Position numbers and translations under genes: made by a program
Notes under the pieces: model-generated
The model's input: the letters and a program-made list of their open reading frames with translations, nothing else
Database searches by the model: none
Told to the model about the DNA's origin: nothing
Origin: Rhizobiales bacterium 2SD
Lineage (GTDB): Bacteria > Pseudomonadota > Alphaproteobacteria > Rhizobiales > Beijerinckiaceae
DNA: 64,000 nt
Assembly: GCA_005502805.1 (NCBI GenBank)
Contig: SCMY01000003.1
Span: 248,001-312,000 of the forward strand
Reading direction: 5' to 3'
Shown: piece by piece, positions 18,061-26,947 of the stretch
Numbering within the stretch: the first letter of the stretch is position 1
How the letters are laid out: each line of letters starts with the position of its first letter

Positions 18061-18858
18061 CTACTCGGTGAGCAGGCTGTGCGCCGCCCGCGCCCGCTGC
18101 TGGGCGGCGCCGAGCAGGAAGTTGAGATCGGCCCCGGTCGAGACGAAACGGGCGCCCATCGCGGCGTAAGCCTTCATCAGGTCGGGGCGCGCTGCGAGCC
18201 CGCCGAGCCCGGCATGCTTGCCGGCCCGTAGGCAGGCCGCGATCACCTTCGAGATCGCTTCATGCAGGCGCGGATTGTCGAACTCGCCGGGGATGCCGAG
18301 ATCGGCGGCGAGGTCGACCGCGCCGATGAAGGCGACATCGACACCCTCGACCCCGACGATCTCCTCGACCTCAGCGACTCCATCGCCCGACTCGATCATC
18401 ACGATCACCATCGTCAGGGCGTTGATGAAGGCCATCGCCTCGGCGTTGGGATAGCTGCGGAAGCGCGTCAGCGGCGACAGGCTGGCGACGCCACGCGAGC
18501 CGAGCGGCGCGAACTTTGCGGCATCGACGATCGCCCGCGCCTCGTCGGCCGAGCGGACATGCGGGGCGATGATGCCCATCGCGCCGCCCTCGAAGGCACG
18601 GGCGATGTGCTCCGGCTGGTTCGAAGGTAAACGCACCAGCGGTGTGATGCCCGTGTCGAGCGCTGCGAGGCAGATCTGCCCGGTCGTCTCGGCGCCGAAC
18701 ATCGCATGCTCGAGATCGACATAGATCGAGTCGAGCCCGGCGGTGGCGGCGATGCGGGCGATCTCGATGCCGCGCACCAACCGCACCGCCATGGTCGCGG
18801 CGATCTCGTTGCGCGCCAGCTTTTCCTTGACGCGATTGCGCGGCAGGTCGCTATCCAC
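18061..18858 (-). CDS. HpcH/HpaI family aldolase
   Basis: Class II pyruvate-type aldolase that cleaves 4-hydroxy-2-oxo acids to pyruvate (or a related 2-oxo acid) and an aldehyde. Family marks are the substrate Arg in MAVRLVRGIEIA, VDLEHA, the metal-ligand Glu in VIVMIESGDG, and the Asp in FIGAVDLAADLG. I placed the start at GTG 18858, because AGGAG lies 7 nt upstream and because the longer reading runs into tctA. This gives 265 aa. It is the last gene of the TctABC operon, 4 bp after tctA, and supplies a catabolic step for the imported acid. Confidence 0.85.
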   Translation of the reverse strand: MDSDLPRNRVKEKLARNEIAATMAVRLVRGIEIARIAATAGLDSIYVDLEHAMFGAETTGQICLAALDTGITPLVRLPSNQPEHIARAFEGGAMGIIAPHVRSADEARAIVDAAKFAPLGSRGVASLSPLTRFRSYPNAEAMAFINALTMVIVMIESGDGVAEVEEIVGVEGVDVAFIGAVDLAADLGIPGEFDNPRLHEAISKVIAACLRAGKHAGLGGLAARPDLMKAYAAMGARFVSTGADLNFLLGAAQQRARAAHSLLTE

Positions 18859-18862
18859 GGAC

Positions 18863-20362
18863 TCACTCCTGGAAGGCTTCGGCGCGCTTCTTCTGCAGCG
18901 AGGGCAGCAGTACGAGCACCAGGAGCAGGGCGGCAATCGCCAGCATGGCGGCACTGATCGGCCGCTGCAGGAAGACCATCGGATCGCTGCGCGAGAGCAG
19001 CAGGGCCCGGCGCAAGTACTCCTCCATCATCGGGCCGATGATGAAGCCGAGCAGCATCGGCGCCGGCTCCATGCCAAGCTTGGCGCAGAGATAGCCGAAG
19101 AAGCCGAAGCCGACCATCAGCACGATATCGAAGGTGCTGTTGCTCAGGCTGAAGACGCCGATCGCGCAGAACACCAGGATGGTCGGGAAGAGGTAGTGAT
19201 AGGGCACCATGATCATGCGCGCCCACAGGCCGATCAGCGGCAGGTTGAGCAGGACCAGGAAGACGTTGCCGATCCACATCGAGGCGACGATGCCCCAGAA
19301 CAGCGTCGGCTGCTCGGTCAGCACCGCCGGGCCTGGCTGGATGCCCTGGATCACCATCGCGCCGACCATCAGCGCCATCACCGGATTCGAGGGGATGCCG
19401 AGCGTCAGCATCGGCACGAAGGAGGTCTGGGCGCCGGCATTATTGGCCGCTTCCGGCGCCGCCACGCCCTCGATCGCGCCCTTGCCGAACTGCGCCCGGT
19501 TCGGCGAGACCTTCTTTTCCAGCGCATAGGCGGCGAAGGAGGCGAGCATGGCGCCGCCACCCGGCAGGATGCCGAGCGCCGAGCCGAGGAAGGTGCCGCG
19601 CAGCACCGGCGCGACGATGCGCTTCAGATCGGCCCGCGTCGGCATCAGCTCGCCGATCTTGCGCGAGATGATCGAGCGCGCTGCGCCCTGTTCGAGATTG
19701 TGGATGATCTCGCCGAGGCCGAACACGCCCATGGCGACGACGACGAAGTTCACGCCGTCATAGAGCTGCGGCATGCCGAAGGTGAAGCGCGGGATGCCGG
19801 AATTGACGTCGAGGCCGATCAGCCCGAGCAGCAGGCCGAGCACGATCATGCCGACCGCCTTCAGCACCGAGCCATTGGCCAGTACCACCGAGGCGACGAG
19901 GCCGAGCACCATCAGCGAGAAATATTCGGCCGGCCCGAAGGTCAGCGCGACCACGGCAAGCGGCGGGGCGAACAGCGCCAGCAGCAGCGTCGCGGCGCAG
20001 CCGGCGAAGAAGGAGCCGAGGGCGGCCGTCGCCAGCGCCTTGCCGGCCTCGCCATTGCGCGCCATCGCATAGCCGTCGAGCGCGGTGACGATCGAAGAGG
20101 ACTCGCCGGGCAGATTGACCAGGATCGCCGTGGTCGAGCCGCCATATTGGGCGCCGTAATAGATGCCGGACAGCATGATCAGCGCGGTCACCGGCGGCAG
20201 CGCGAAGGTCGCCGGCAGCAGCATTGCGATGGTCGCGAGCGGTCCGAGCCCCGGCAGCACGCCGACGGCGGTGCCGAGGATCGTGCCGATCAGGCAATAG
20301 AACAGATTGGTCAGGGTGAAGGCGGTCGAAAAGCCGAGCGCGAGATTGTCGAAAAGCTCCAT
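18863..20362 (-). CDS. tctA: Tripartite tricarboxylate transporter large permease TctA
   Basis: Large membrane subunit of a TTT secondary uptake system, about 12 membrane helices and 499 aa, the standard size. Characteristic stretches are GTAVGVLPGLGPLATIAMLL, YYGAQYGGSTTAILVNLPGE and GFIIGPMMEEYLRRALLLSR. The last is the usual C-terminal signature. It lies 9 bp after tctB and is followed by the HpcH aldolase. It works with TctB and a periplasmic TctC protein to import a carboxylic acid. Confidence 0.94.
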   Translation of the reverse strand: MELFDNLALGFSTAFTLTNLFYCLIGTILGTAVGVLPGLGPLATIAMLLPATFALPPVTALIMLSGIYYGAQYGGSTTAILVNLPGESSSIVTALDGYAMARNGEAGKALATAALGSFFAGCAATLLLALFAPPLAVVALTFGPAEYFSLMVLGLVASVVLANGSVLKAVGMIVLGLLLGLIGLDVNSGIPRFTFGMPQLYDGVNFVVVAMGVFGLGEIIHNLEQGAARSIISRKIGELMPTRADLKRIVAPVLRGTFLGSALGILPGGGAMLASFAAYALEKKVSPNRAQFGKGAIEGVAAPEAANNAGAQTSFVPMLTLGIPSNPVMALMVGAMVIQGIQPGPAVLTEQPTLFWGIVASMWIGNVFLVLLNLPLIGLWARMIMVPYHYLFPTILVFCAIGVFSLSNSTFDIVLMVGFGFFGYLCAKLGMEPAPMLLGFIIGPMMEEYLRRALLLSRSDPMVFLQRPISAAMLAIAALLLVLVLLPSLQKKRAEAFQE

Positions 20363-20371
20363 CGCGTCGCC

Positions 20372-20845
20372 TCAGAAGCCGAGCCAGGGGCCGAAGGCCG
20401 GGATTGGCAGACTGAGCAGCGTAATGAAGGTAAGCACGCTGAAGGCCGAGAGGCCGACCGCCAGCGCAAGGAAGCGCCAGAGCCGGAACTGCTCGCTGGC
20501 GAGACCCGAAATCATCACCAGCAGCGCGGTCGAAGGCGCGAGGCCGAGCCCTTCGACCGTGACGCCGAACAGGCCGCTGGCGACGAGGACGAGCGCTGCC
20601 TTGCGCCAGGCGAAGCCTGTTATCACCTCGCCCGACGACAGGACCGCCTGCACAATGAGGACGAGGCCGATGCAGGCGAGCACGCCGCCGAGCGCGGTCG
20701 GGAAATAGCCCGGCCCCATCCGCCCGGCATGACCCATCGCATAGCCGCGGGCCAGCGCCATCGCCAGCAGGCCGAAGGCGATGAAGATCAGGCCGGACCA
20801 GAGATCCTTGCTGCCGGCGATGCGCCCGGGCGCCTTGCTGTTCAT
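20372..20845 (-). CDS. tctB: Tripartite tricarboxylate transporter small permease TctB
   Basis: Small membrane subunit of the TTT system, 157 aa with four predicted helices. The family marks SGLIFIAFGL near the N-terminus and AGRMGPGYFPTALGG are present. It lies between tctA and the binding protein gene in the standard order. Function depends on its partners. Confidence 0.9.
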   Translation of the reverse strand: MNSKAPGRIAGSKDLWSGLIFIAFGLLAMALARGYAMGHAGRMGPGYFPTALGGVLACIGLVLIVQAVLSSGEVITGFAWRKAALVLVASGLFGVTVEGLGLAPSTALLVMISGLASEQFRLWRFLALAVGLSAFSVLTFITLLSLPIPAFGPWLGF

Positions 20846-20891
20846 GTCATGTGTCTCGATGTCGAAAGCTCGAGTGTCGGAGGCCTACGCC

Positions 20892-21830
20892 TCATTCGGC
20901 GCGGATGCCGTTCGCCTTCAGCCAGGGCAGCCAGCGCGCGAAGTCGGCGTCGAGCCGCGCCTTGAAGGCGGCGGTGTCCTGCGGATTCTCCAGGCCGTTA
21001 TCGGCGAGCTTGGCCGCGATCTGCGGCTGCTTGACCACCTTGGCGATCGCGTCGGCGATCTTCTGCTTCTGTGCCGTGGACGCGCCCTTCGGCATCAGTA
21101 CGCCGTACCAGTTGGTCAGCATCAGGTCCGGCATGCCGGCTTCGGTCGCGCTCGGGATTTCCGGCAGCAGCGCCGAGCGCTTGGTGTCGAAGATGACGAG
21201 GCCTTTGAGACGGCCGTCCTTGACGTATTGGCGCAGGATCGGGACGTCGGCGTTGACGAGGTCGACCGAGCCGGCGATCAGGTCGGTCAGCGCCGGAGCC
21301 GCGCCGCGATAGGCGATCTGCTCCATCGCGACCTTGGCCGATTTGGCGAAGAGCTCGGCGCCGAGATGCATGGTGCCGCCGCTGCCGGTCGAGCCGTAGT
21401 TCAGCTTGGTGCCCTTGGCCTTCTCGACCAGGCCCTTGAGATCGTTGACGCCGAGCGAGGGGCGCACCGCGATCATCGTCTGGACCTCGCCGAGCAGATA
21501 GACCGGCTCGACGTCCCTTTGCGCGTCGTAGGGCACGCTGGCCATGGTGCCGGCGCTCAGCACCAGCGCCGAAGTGGTCAGCAGGAGCGTGCGCCCGTCG
21601 GCCTTCTCGCGGGTCGCCGCCGCGGTGCCGATCGTGCCGCCGGCCCCGCCGCGGTTCTCGACGATGACCGTGCCACCGAGCTCCTTGCCGAGATCGGGGG
21701 CGATGATCCGCGCGAACAGGTCGGTCGGCCCACCGGCTGCGAAGGGCACGAGCAGCTTGATGGTCTCGGCCGCCTTGGCCGGCGTCGCCAGGATTGCGGC
21801 GAGCGCGACCACCTTGATGATCCGATGCAT
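20892..21830 (-). CDS. TctC/Bug family tripartite tricarboxylate binding protein
   Basis: Periplasmic receptor of the TTT system. A Sec signal (IIKVVALAAILATPAKA) is followed by the family start IKLLVPFAAGGPTDLFARI. The loop ENRGGAGGTIGT that wraps the carboxylate is present, as is YRGAAPALTDLIAGSVD. Length is 312 aa, usual for Bug proteins. It lies 46 bp upstream of tctB and downstream of the lactonase-like gene, so it belongs to the same catabolic operon. Confidence 0.92.
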   Translation of the reverse strand: MHRIIKVVALAAILATPAKAAETIKLLVPFAAGGPTDLFARIIAPDLGKELGGTVIVENRGGAGGTIGTAAATREKADGRTLLLTTSALVLSAGTMASVPYDAQRDVEPVYLLGEVQTMIAVRPSLGVNDLKGLVEKAKGTKLNYGSTGSGGTMHLGAELFAKSAKVAMEQIAYRGAAPALTDLIAGSVDLVNADVPILRQYVKDGRLKGLVIFDTKRSALLPEIPSATEAGMPDLMLTNWYGVLMPKGASTAQKQKIADAIAKVVKQPQIAAKLADNGLENPQDTAAFKARLDADFARWLPWLKANGIRAE

Positions 21831-21863
21831 GGTTCGTCCTCCCAGACTGTCGTTGTTGTTTGT

Positions 21864-22760
21864 TCAGCCGGCGAAGCGCGGCTCGGGCAGGCCGCGCACG
21901 CCGACATCGAGCGCCAGCAGGGCGCCGGCGAGCGGCTCGACCGCGAGCGTCTCCGGCGCCAGGCGCTGCGAGTGACTGGTGATGTAGAGCGTTGCGAGGT
22001 CCTTGCCGCCGAAGACCGGGCAGGTCGGATTGGTCACCGGCAGCTGGATGATCCGGTCGACGCTGCCGTCCGGCGCCTGGCGCACGAGATGGCCGGTCGC
22101 GATCATGCAGGTCCAGAGATAGCCCTCGACGTCGACGGTCGCGCCGTCGGGTCGGCCGAGCTGGTGCGTCCAGTCGGCGAAGACGCGCCGGTTGCTGATC
22201 GTGCCTGCGTCCAGGTCGTAGTCGAAGGCGAAGCTCGTCTGGTTGTGCGTGTCGGCGAAGTACATCGTGCTGCCATCCGGGCTCCAGGCGATCGAGTTCG
22301 GCAGCACGAAGCCGTCATGCATCGCCCGGCAGCCATGGTCGGCATCGAGCCGGTAGAGCACGCCGACCGGGACGCGGTTGTGGTCGTGCATGCTGCCGAC
22401 CCAGAAGCGGCCGCGCGGATCGCAGCGTCCGTCATTGAGCCGCATGCCGGGGACGTCGCCGACCGGATCGGCGATCCGCCTGGGCGGCTCGCTCGTTGCG
22501 GGATCGTAGACATAGATGCCGCTATTGGTGCCCATGACGAAACCGCCGGCCTCGCGCGGCGCGATCGAGCCGATCATCAGGTCGGCCTGCAGCCGGCGGG
22601 CCTCGTGCCTGTCGGTGACGGGGTCATAGGATTGCAGCGCCGGCCGGCGCACATCGACCCACCACAGCCGCTTCGTCCGCTCGCACCAGCGCGGCGTCTC
22701 GCCGAGGATGTCGGCGCTCTGCACGACGCAACGGATCTCGACGTCGTCTTCCACATTCAT
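21864..22760 (-). CDS. SMP-30/gluconolactonase/LRE family lactonase (cytoplasmic)
   Basis: Beta-propeller lactonase without a signal peptide, unlike the Tat-exported paralog at 10951. Metal-site residues visible are Glu in LGETPRW, Asn and Asp in MRLNDGRCDP, Asn in LPNSIAWSPDG, and Asp in YFADTHN. Start ATG 22760 was chosen because it lies 9 bp after the RraA-like stop and directly precedes the conserved start of the domain. The longer in-frame reading overlaps the RraA-like gene. Length is 298 aa. In this operon it would open a lactone formed from the sugar-type substrate. Confidence 0.87.
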   Translation of the reverse strand: MNVEDDVEIRCVVQSADILGETPRWCERTKRLWWVDVRRPALQSYDPVTDRHEARRLQADLMIGSIAPREAGGFVMGTNSGIYVYDPATSEPPRRIADPVGDVPGMRLNDGRCDPRGRFWVGSMHDHNRVPVGVLYRLDADHGCRAMHDGFVLPNSIAWSPDGSTMYFADTHNQTSFAFDYDLDAGTISNRRVFADWTHQLGRPDGATVDVEGYLWTCMIATGHLVRQAPDGSVDRIIQLPVTNPTCPVFGGKDLATLYITSHSQRLAPETLAVEPLAGALLALDVGVRGLPEPRFAG

Positions 22761-22768
22761 GGTCAGCC

Positions 22769-23497
22769 TCACTTGTACTTGGTCGCGGCGAGCGTCTTCA
22801 GGTCGATGCCCGCGGCGATGTCGCTCTTCTGCCGGTTGTCGCCGGCGTCGATCTTCTCGGCTTCGCGCAGCACAGCCTCGGCCTCGGCGAAGGGCACGAA
22901 GACGATGCCGGCCTCGTCCGCGACGACGAGGTCGCCGGCGTCGACCGAGACGCCGGCAATGCGGACGCGGCCATTGATCTCGACCGTCTCCAGCCGCCAT
23001 TTGCCCGTGATCGGCGTGACGCCGCGCGACCAGATCGGGAAATTGCGTTCGCGCGAGGAATCGGGATCGCGGAACGAGCCGTCGATGATGGCGCCGATGC
23101 AGCCGGCGCGATGGGCGACGGCGGCCGATTGGCCGCCCATGTTCGACAGTCCGGTCAGGCCCTCGATCACCACGACATCGCCGGGCTCGGCCTGGTTGTA
23201 GGCCTCATGCTCGCCCATCTTGCCGACCCGGCTCGCGGCGGCGGCGGTCGCGCTGTGCGGCCGCTCGACATTGCGCACGGTGACGGCCTGGCCGACGACG
23301 CGTCCGGTCGCCAGCGTCGGCGCCAGCGTCGAGGCCGGGATCGCGCCGAACAGGCCGAGATTGTCCATTGCGTCGGAGACCGCGCTGGTCAGGTCGGAGA
23401 GCGCGCCATAGCGCTGCAGCAGATCGGGCGGCAGGCGCGGCAATCCGGTCCGCCGGATGGCTTCGGGCGGCACGCGGCCGGTCAAGGGCTTGGTCAT
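22769..23497 (-). CDS. RraA-like family protein (probable HMG/CHA-type aldolase)
   Basis: Fold of RraA and of the 4-hydroxy-4-methyl-2-oxoglutarate / 4-carboxy-4-hydroxy-2-oxoadipate aldolases. The metal and oxaloacetate-decarboxylase-like motif is visible in GAIIDGSFRDPDS (D, R, D) and the phosphate-like loop in LSNMGGQSAAVA. Length is 242 aa, slightly longer than RNase E regulators (about 160 aa), which favours an aldolase or hydratase-like catabolic enzyme. It shares a 4-bp overlap with the upstream dehydrogenase gene. Confidence 0.83.
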   Translation of the reverse strand: MTKPLTGRVPPEAIRRTGLPRLPPDLLQRYGALSDLTSAVSDAMDNLGLFGAIPASTLAPTLATGRVVGQAVTVRNVERPHSATAAAASRVGKMGEHEAYNQAEPGDVVVIEGLTGLSNMGGQSAAVAHRAGCIGAIIDGSFRDPDSSRERNFPIWSRGVTPITGKWRLETVEINGRVRIAGVSVDAGDLVVADEAGIVFVPFAEAEAVLREAEKIDAGDNRQKSDIAAGIDLKTLAATKYK

Positions 23498-24492
23498 GGA
23501 AAGGCGCCTGCGGAAGCTGGAGGAAGCCCGGCCGGAACGATGATGTCGGCCGGGGAAAGCGGCTCGCCGCGCGCGAAGCGGGCGATGTTGTCGAGCACGT
23601 GCCCGGCGATGTTGGGGATGTTGTCGAAGACGCTGCCGGCCGAATGGGGCGTCACCACCACCTGGTCGAGCGCGAGAAGCGGGTGGTCGGCGGGAAGCGG
23701 TTCGGTTGCGAAAGTGTCGAGCCCGGCGCCGGCGAGCCGCCCGCTCGATAACGCCTCGTGCAGCGCGGCTTCGTCGACGAGGCCACCACGGGCGGTGTTG
23801 ATCAGCACGGCTCCCTGGCGCATCCGCGCGAAGGCCGCCGCATTCATGATCTGGCGGCTTTGCTCGATCAGCGGCAGATGCAGGCTGAGGATGTCGCTGC
23901 GCTCGAGCAGCGTGTCGAACGGGACGTAGCGGGCGCCGAAGCCGCGCTCGGTCACGGCGTCGGCACGCCGGATGTCGTGGTAGAGGATTTCGGCATCGAA
24001 GCCGCGCAACCGGTGCGCCAGCATGCGCGCGATATTGCCGAAGCCGAGCAGCCCGATCGTCTTGCCGGAGATCTGCCGGCAGGTGACGCGCAATTGCTGG
24101 GGCTGCCAGATGCCGGCGCGTATCTGGCGATCGGCTAGCGGCAGGCGGCGATAGACCGCGAGCATCAGGGCAAGCGCGTGCTCAGCCACCGGCCCGGCGC
24201 TGGCGCCGGCGGTGATCGCGACCGGGATGCCGCGGGCCCGTGCGGCGTCGAGGTCGATCCTGTCGACGCCGATGCCCCATTTCTGGATCAGCCGAACCTT
24301 CTCGCTGCCGGCGATCAGGTCGGCATCGACCGCCGAGCCGGCCGAGACGATCACCTCGGCGGTCCGCACCAATGCGAGCTGCTCCTGGCGCGCCTCGCTG
24401 TCCGCGAAACGCAGACGCTGATCCGCATGGGCGCAGGCGGCGATCGCCGCGCGCACCTCTGGCATGACCGGCGTCAGAAAGGCGATCTCCAC
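23494..24492 (-). CDS. D-2-hydroxyacid dehydrogenase
   Basis: NAD(P)-dependent dehydrogenase of the D-isomer-specific family. The coenzyme fold is GLLGFGNIAR. The catalytic triad is visible as Arg in INTARGGLVDE, Glu in FATEPLP, and His in TPHSAGS. Length is 332 aa. It is the first gene of the minus-strand TTT operon and is divergent from the IclR regulator. Its ATG overlaps nothing upstream, and the promoter lies in 24493-24637. Confidence 0.9.
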   Translation of the reverse strand: MEIAFLTPVMPEVRAAIAACAHADQRLRFADSEARQEQLALVRTAEVIVSAGSAVDADLIAGSEKVRLIQKWGIGVDRIDLDAARARGIPVAITAGASAGPVAEHALALMLAVYRRLPLADRQIRAGIWQPQQLRVTCRQISGKTIGLLGFGNIARMLAHRLRGFDAEILYHDIRRADAVTERGFGARYVPFDTLLERSDILSLHLPLIEQSRQIMNAAAFARMRQGAVLINTARGGLVDEAALHEALSSGRLAGAGLDTFATEPLPADHPLLALDQVVVTPHSAGSVFDNIPNIAGHVLDNIARFARGEPLSPADIIVPAGLPPASAGAFP

Positions 24493-24682
24493 CCCATCCC
24501 TCCTTCTCGGTTGGCCGGATGCTGTCCTACAATAAGCGCTTCGTCAATGATCCCGTATTATGAGATTTTTTGAGATATGTGTGAGATTCACTCATAACGC
24601 TTTGGAAACGCGATAGTTTCGTTTCTCTTGGCAAAGCGTGAGAGCTCTGATAGCTCTCGAAAGAGAGAAGCGATCTCGTATT
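24493..24682. promoter_or_regulatory. IclR operator region with direct and inverted repeats
   Basis: AT-rich divergent control region. Three ordered elements are visible. A 15-nt direct repeat CGTATTATGRGATTT occurs at 24554-24568 and again at 24677-24691 (14 of 15 identical). A perfect 7-bp inverted repeat, GAGAGCT-5 nt-AGCTCTC, lies at 24640-24658. A GAAAC-6 nt-GTTTC dyad lies at 24605-24620. The dyads are the sort of site an IclR dimer recognises, so both the operon and the regulator are probably controlled here. Confidence 0.5.
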
Positions 24683-25564
24683 ATGGGATTTGATGTGAAG
24701 GGGCAGGGCGTGTCGAACGATGCCTTCCTGGTCGAGACGATCGAGGATGTCGCCGAAGCCGGCGATGGCGCAGCGAAGGAGGGCGAGTCGCTGCTGAGCA
24801 GCCTCGGCCGGGCCTTGAGCGTGCTTGACATGTTCTCGCTGGCGACGCCGCTGGTGGCGGTCGAGGAGATCATCGCCCAGCTCGGCTGCAGCCGTTCGAC
24901 CGCCTATCGCTACCTGAAGGAATTGAGCGATGTCGGCCTGCTGAGCCCGGCCTCGAACGGCAGCTATGGGCTGGGCGCACGCATCATCGAGCTGGAGCGG
25001 CTGGTCGCGCTCACCGACCCGCTCTACCGGGCCGGGCAGGAGGTGCTGCACGGGCAGCCTTGCGACAACAGCGCGCTGCTGCTGCACAGCCTCTATGGCG
25101 ACAAGGTGCTCTGCATCTTCAAGGAGGGGCCCGACGCGCTGGAGCATGACGGCAAGCGCGTCATCATCCGCCGGGCCCGCGGCCTGCCATTCCCGCTGTT
25201 CCAGGGCGCGGCCTCGCTCGCTTTGCTGCCCTATCTCTCGGCCCATCGCATCCGCGAGATCTATCTGCGTAGCCCCGCCGAGATCGCATCGGCCGGCCTC
25301 GGCGACAGCTGGGGCCAGTTCCGCCGCGCCATGGCGACGATAAGGCGCGCGGGGTACGCCACCAGCCATGGCCGGATCACGCCCTATCTCAGCGGCGTCG
25401 CCGTGCCGATCCTGCCGCCGGACGGCTCGCGCGTCGTCGGCAGTCTCGCTCGCACGATCCCGACCGCCGCGCTTTCCGCGGAAGCGGAGGCGCAAGCGGC
25501 CGCCGAACTCACCGAACTCGGGCAGCGCATCGCGGAGCGGTATCTCGCTTTGCTGCGCGCCTGA
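24683..25564 (+). CDS. IclR family transcriptional regulator
   Basis: N-terminal winged HTH (LGRALSVLDMFSLATPLVAVE, CSRSTAYRYLKELSDVGLL) and a C-terminal GAF-like effector domain (from about residue 110: ALTDPLYRAG-type region, ALLLHSLYGDKVLCIF). The start is uncertain. GTG 24638 and GTG 24710 are also in frame, and ATG 24683 lies inside the second copy of the direct repeat in the control region. From ATG 24683 the protein is 293 aa. It is divergent from the 2-hydroxyacid dehydrogenase and TctABC operon, which is its most likely target. Confidence 0.85.
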   Translation: MGFDVKGQGVSNDAFLVETIEDVAEAGDGAAKEGESLLSSLGRALSVLDMFSLATPLVAVEEIIAQLGCSRSTAYRYLKELSDVGLLSPASNGSYGLGARIIELERLVALTDPLYRAGQEVLHGQPCDNSALLLHSLYGDKVLCIFKEGPDALEHDGKRVIIRRARGLPFPLFQGAASLALLPYLSAHRIREIYLRSPAEIASAGLGDSWGQFRRAMATIRRAGYATSHGRITPYLSGVAVPILPPDGSRVVGSLARTIPTAALSAEAEAQAAAELTELGQRIAERYLALLRA

Positions 25565-25657
25565 GGCCGCTTTCGCCGCGCTACGCCGAGGGCAGGGCAG
25601 CGATGGCCCGCGCCGGTGCTTCGCGGACACCGTTCTGATGCCGAGGCTCGACACGCC

Positions 25658-26611
25658 ATGCCCAGCTCAATGCCCCGCCTGCTCGAAATCGGCCCGCTGC
25701 CGCCGGGGCTGACCAAAGCCGCGCGCGAGCGCTTCTCCGTCCACCCGCTCTGGCAGGAGGCCGATCCGGCCAGCTTCCTCGCCAGCCATCACGGCGCTTT
25801 CGCCGGCGCGGTCACGATGGCGCGCCATGCCTGCACGGCCGAGTTGTTCGCGGCGATTCCCGGCGGTGTGCTTGCCTCCTTCGGCGTCGGCACCGAGAAG
25901 CTTGATCTGGAGGCCGCGGCCCGCTACGGCGTCCAGGTCGCGATCACGCCCGATGTCCTCAACGACTGCGTCGCGGACACCGCCTTCGGGCTGATCCTGG
26001 CGACGACGCGTCAGCTCGTGAACGCCGATCGCTTCGTGCGTGAGGGGCACTGGAAGGCCGGAGCCTTTCCGCTCGCGACGCAGGCGACGGGCAAGCGCCT
26101 CGGTATTGTCGGCCTCGGCAAGATTGGCCGCGAGATCGCGCGCCGCGCCGCCGGTTTCCGCATGGATATCCGCTATTTCGGCCGGCGCCGGCAAGCCGAC
26201 TTGCCCTATGGCTTCGTCCCCGACCTGACCGATCTGGCGCGCTGGGCCGACATCCTCGTCCTGTCCTGCAGCGGCGGGCCGGCGACGCACCATCTCGTCT
26301 CGGCTTCCGTGCTAGAGGCGCTCGGCCGCGATGGCTTCCTGATCAATGTCGCGCGCGGCAGCGTCGTCGACGAGGCGGCTCTGGTCGAGGCGCTCGCTGC
26401 AGGCCGCATCGCCGGTGCGGGCCTCGACGTCTATGCCAACGAACCGAACGTGCCTGCCGAGCTGATCGAGAGCGACAAGGTCGTGCTTCTCCCCCACATC
26501 GCCGCGAGCACGCATGAGACGCGGCGCGCCATGGAAGCGCTGGTCATCGCCAATCTCGACGCCTTCTTCACCTCGGGCGCCGTTCTGACTCCACCCGAGC
26601 CATCAGTCTGA
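25658..26611 (+). CDS. 2-hydroxyacid dehydrogenase (glyoxylate/hydroxypyruvate reductase-like)
   Basis: Second D-isomer-specific dehydrogenase of the region. Coenzyme motif GIVGLGKIGR, Arg in INVARGSVVDE, Glu in YANEPNVP and His in LLPHIAASTHETR are all intact. The length and motif set resemble GhrB/hydroxypyruvate reductases. ATG 25658 is taken as the start (317 aa); ATG 25670 and an upstream in-frame ATG are possible. It follows the IclR gene on the same strand after 93 bp, so it is probably under the same control. Confidence 0.87.
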   Translation: MPSSMPRLLEIGPLPPGLTKAARERFSVHPLWQEADPASFLASHHGAFAGAVTMARHACTAELFAAIPGGVLASFGVGTEKLDLEAAARYGVQVAITPDVLNDCVADTAFGLILATTRQLVNADRFVREGHWKAGAFPLATQATGKRLGIVGLGKIGREIARRAAGFRMDIRYFGRRRQADLPYGFVPDLTDLARWADILVLSCSGGPATHHLVSASVLEALGRDGFLINVARGSVVDEAALVEALAAGRIAGAGLDVYANEPNVPAELIESDKVVLLPHIAASTHETRRAMEALVIANLDAFFTSGAVLTPPEPSV

Positions 26612-26626
26612 CCAGGATACCTCGTC

Positions 26627-26938
26627 ATGATCATCGAACATCGGACCTATGTCGTCGAGCACGGGCGGACCGAAGAATACCTCGAGCGTTACCGGCAGCT
26701 GGGGCTGCCGGTGCAGCAGAAATACCTCGGGCGGCTGCTCGGCGTCTTCGTCAGCGAGATCGGGCGGCTGAACGAGGTCCTCTATATCTGGGTCTATGAC
26801 AGCCTCGCCGATCGCGAGGAGCGTCGGGCCAAGCTCGACGCCGATCCGGCCTGGCACGAGTTCCGGCGTGGCAACCGCGGCACCTTCGTCCAGCAGGACG
26901 TCAAGATCATGCGCTACGCCTCATTCAGCCCGCAGTGA
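26627..26938 (+). CDS. NIPSNAP family protein
   Basis: Small ferredoxin-fold protein of 103 aa. It begins IIEHRTYVV and contains the family pattern NEVLYIWVYDSLADREERRAKLDADPAW (shown here only as the start and end of that stretch: LYIWVYDS and ADPAWHEF). NIPSNAP proteins often accompany catabolic gene clusters in proteobacteria but lack a fixed biochemical role. It follows the dehydrogenase after 15 bp and ends head-on with the ABC binding protein gene at 26948. Confidence 0.85.
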   Translation: MIIEHRTYVVEHGRTEEYLERYRQLGLPVQQKYLGRLLGVFVSEIGRLNEVLYIWVYDSLADREERRAKLDADPAWHEFRRGNRGTFVQQDVKIMRYASFSPQ

Positions 26939-26947
26939 CCGTGCCGG

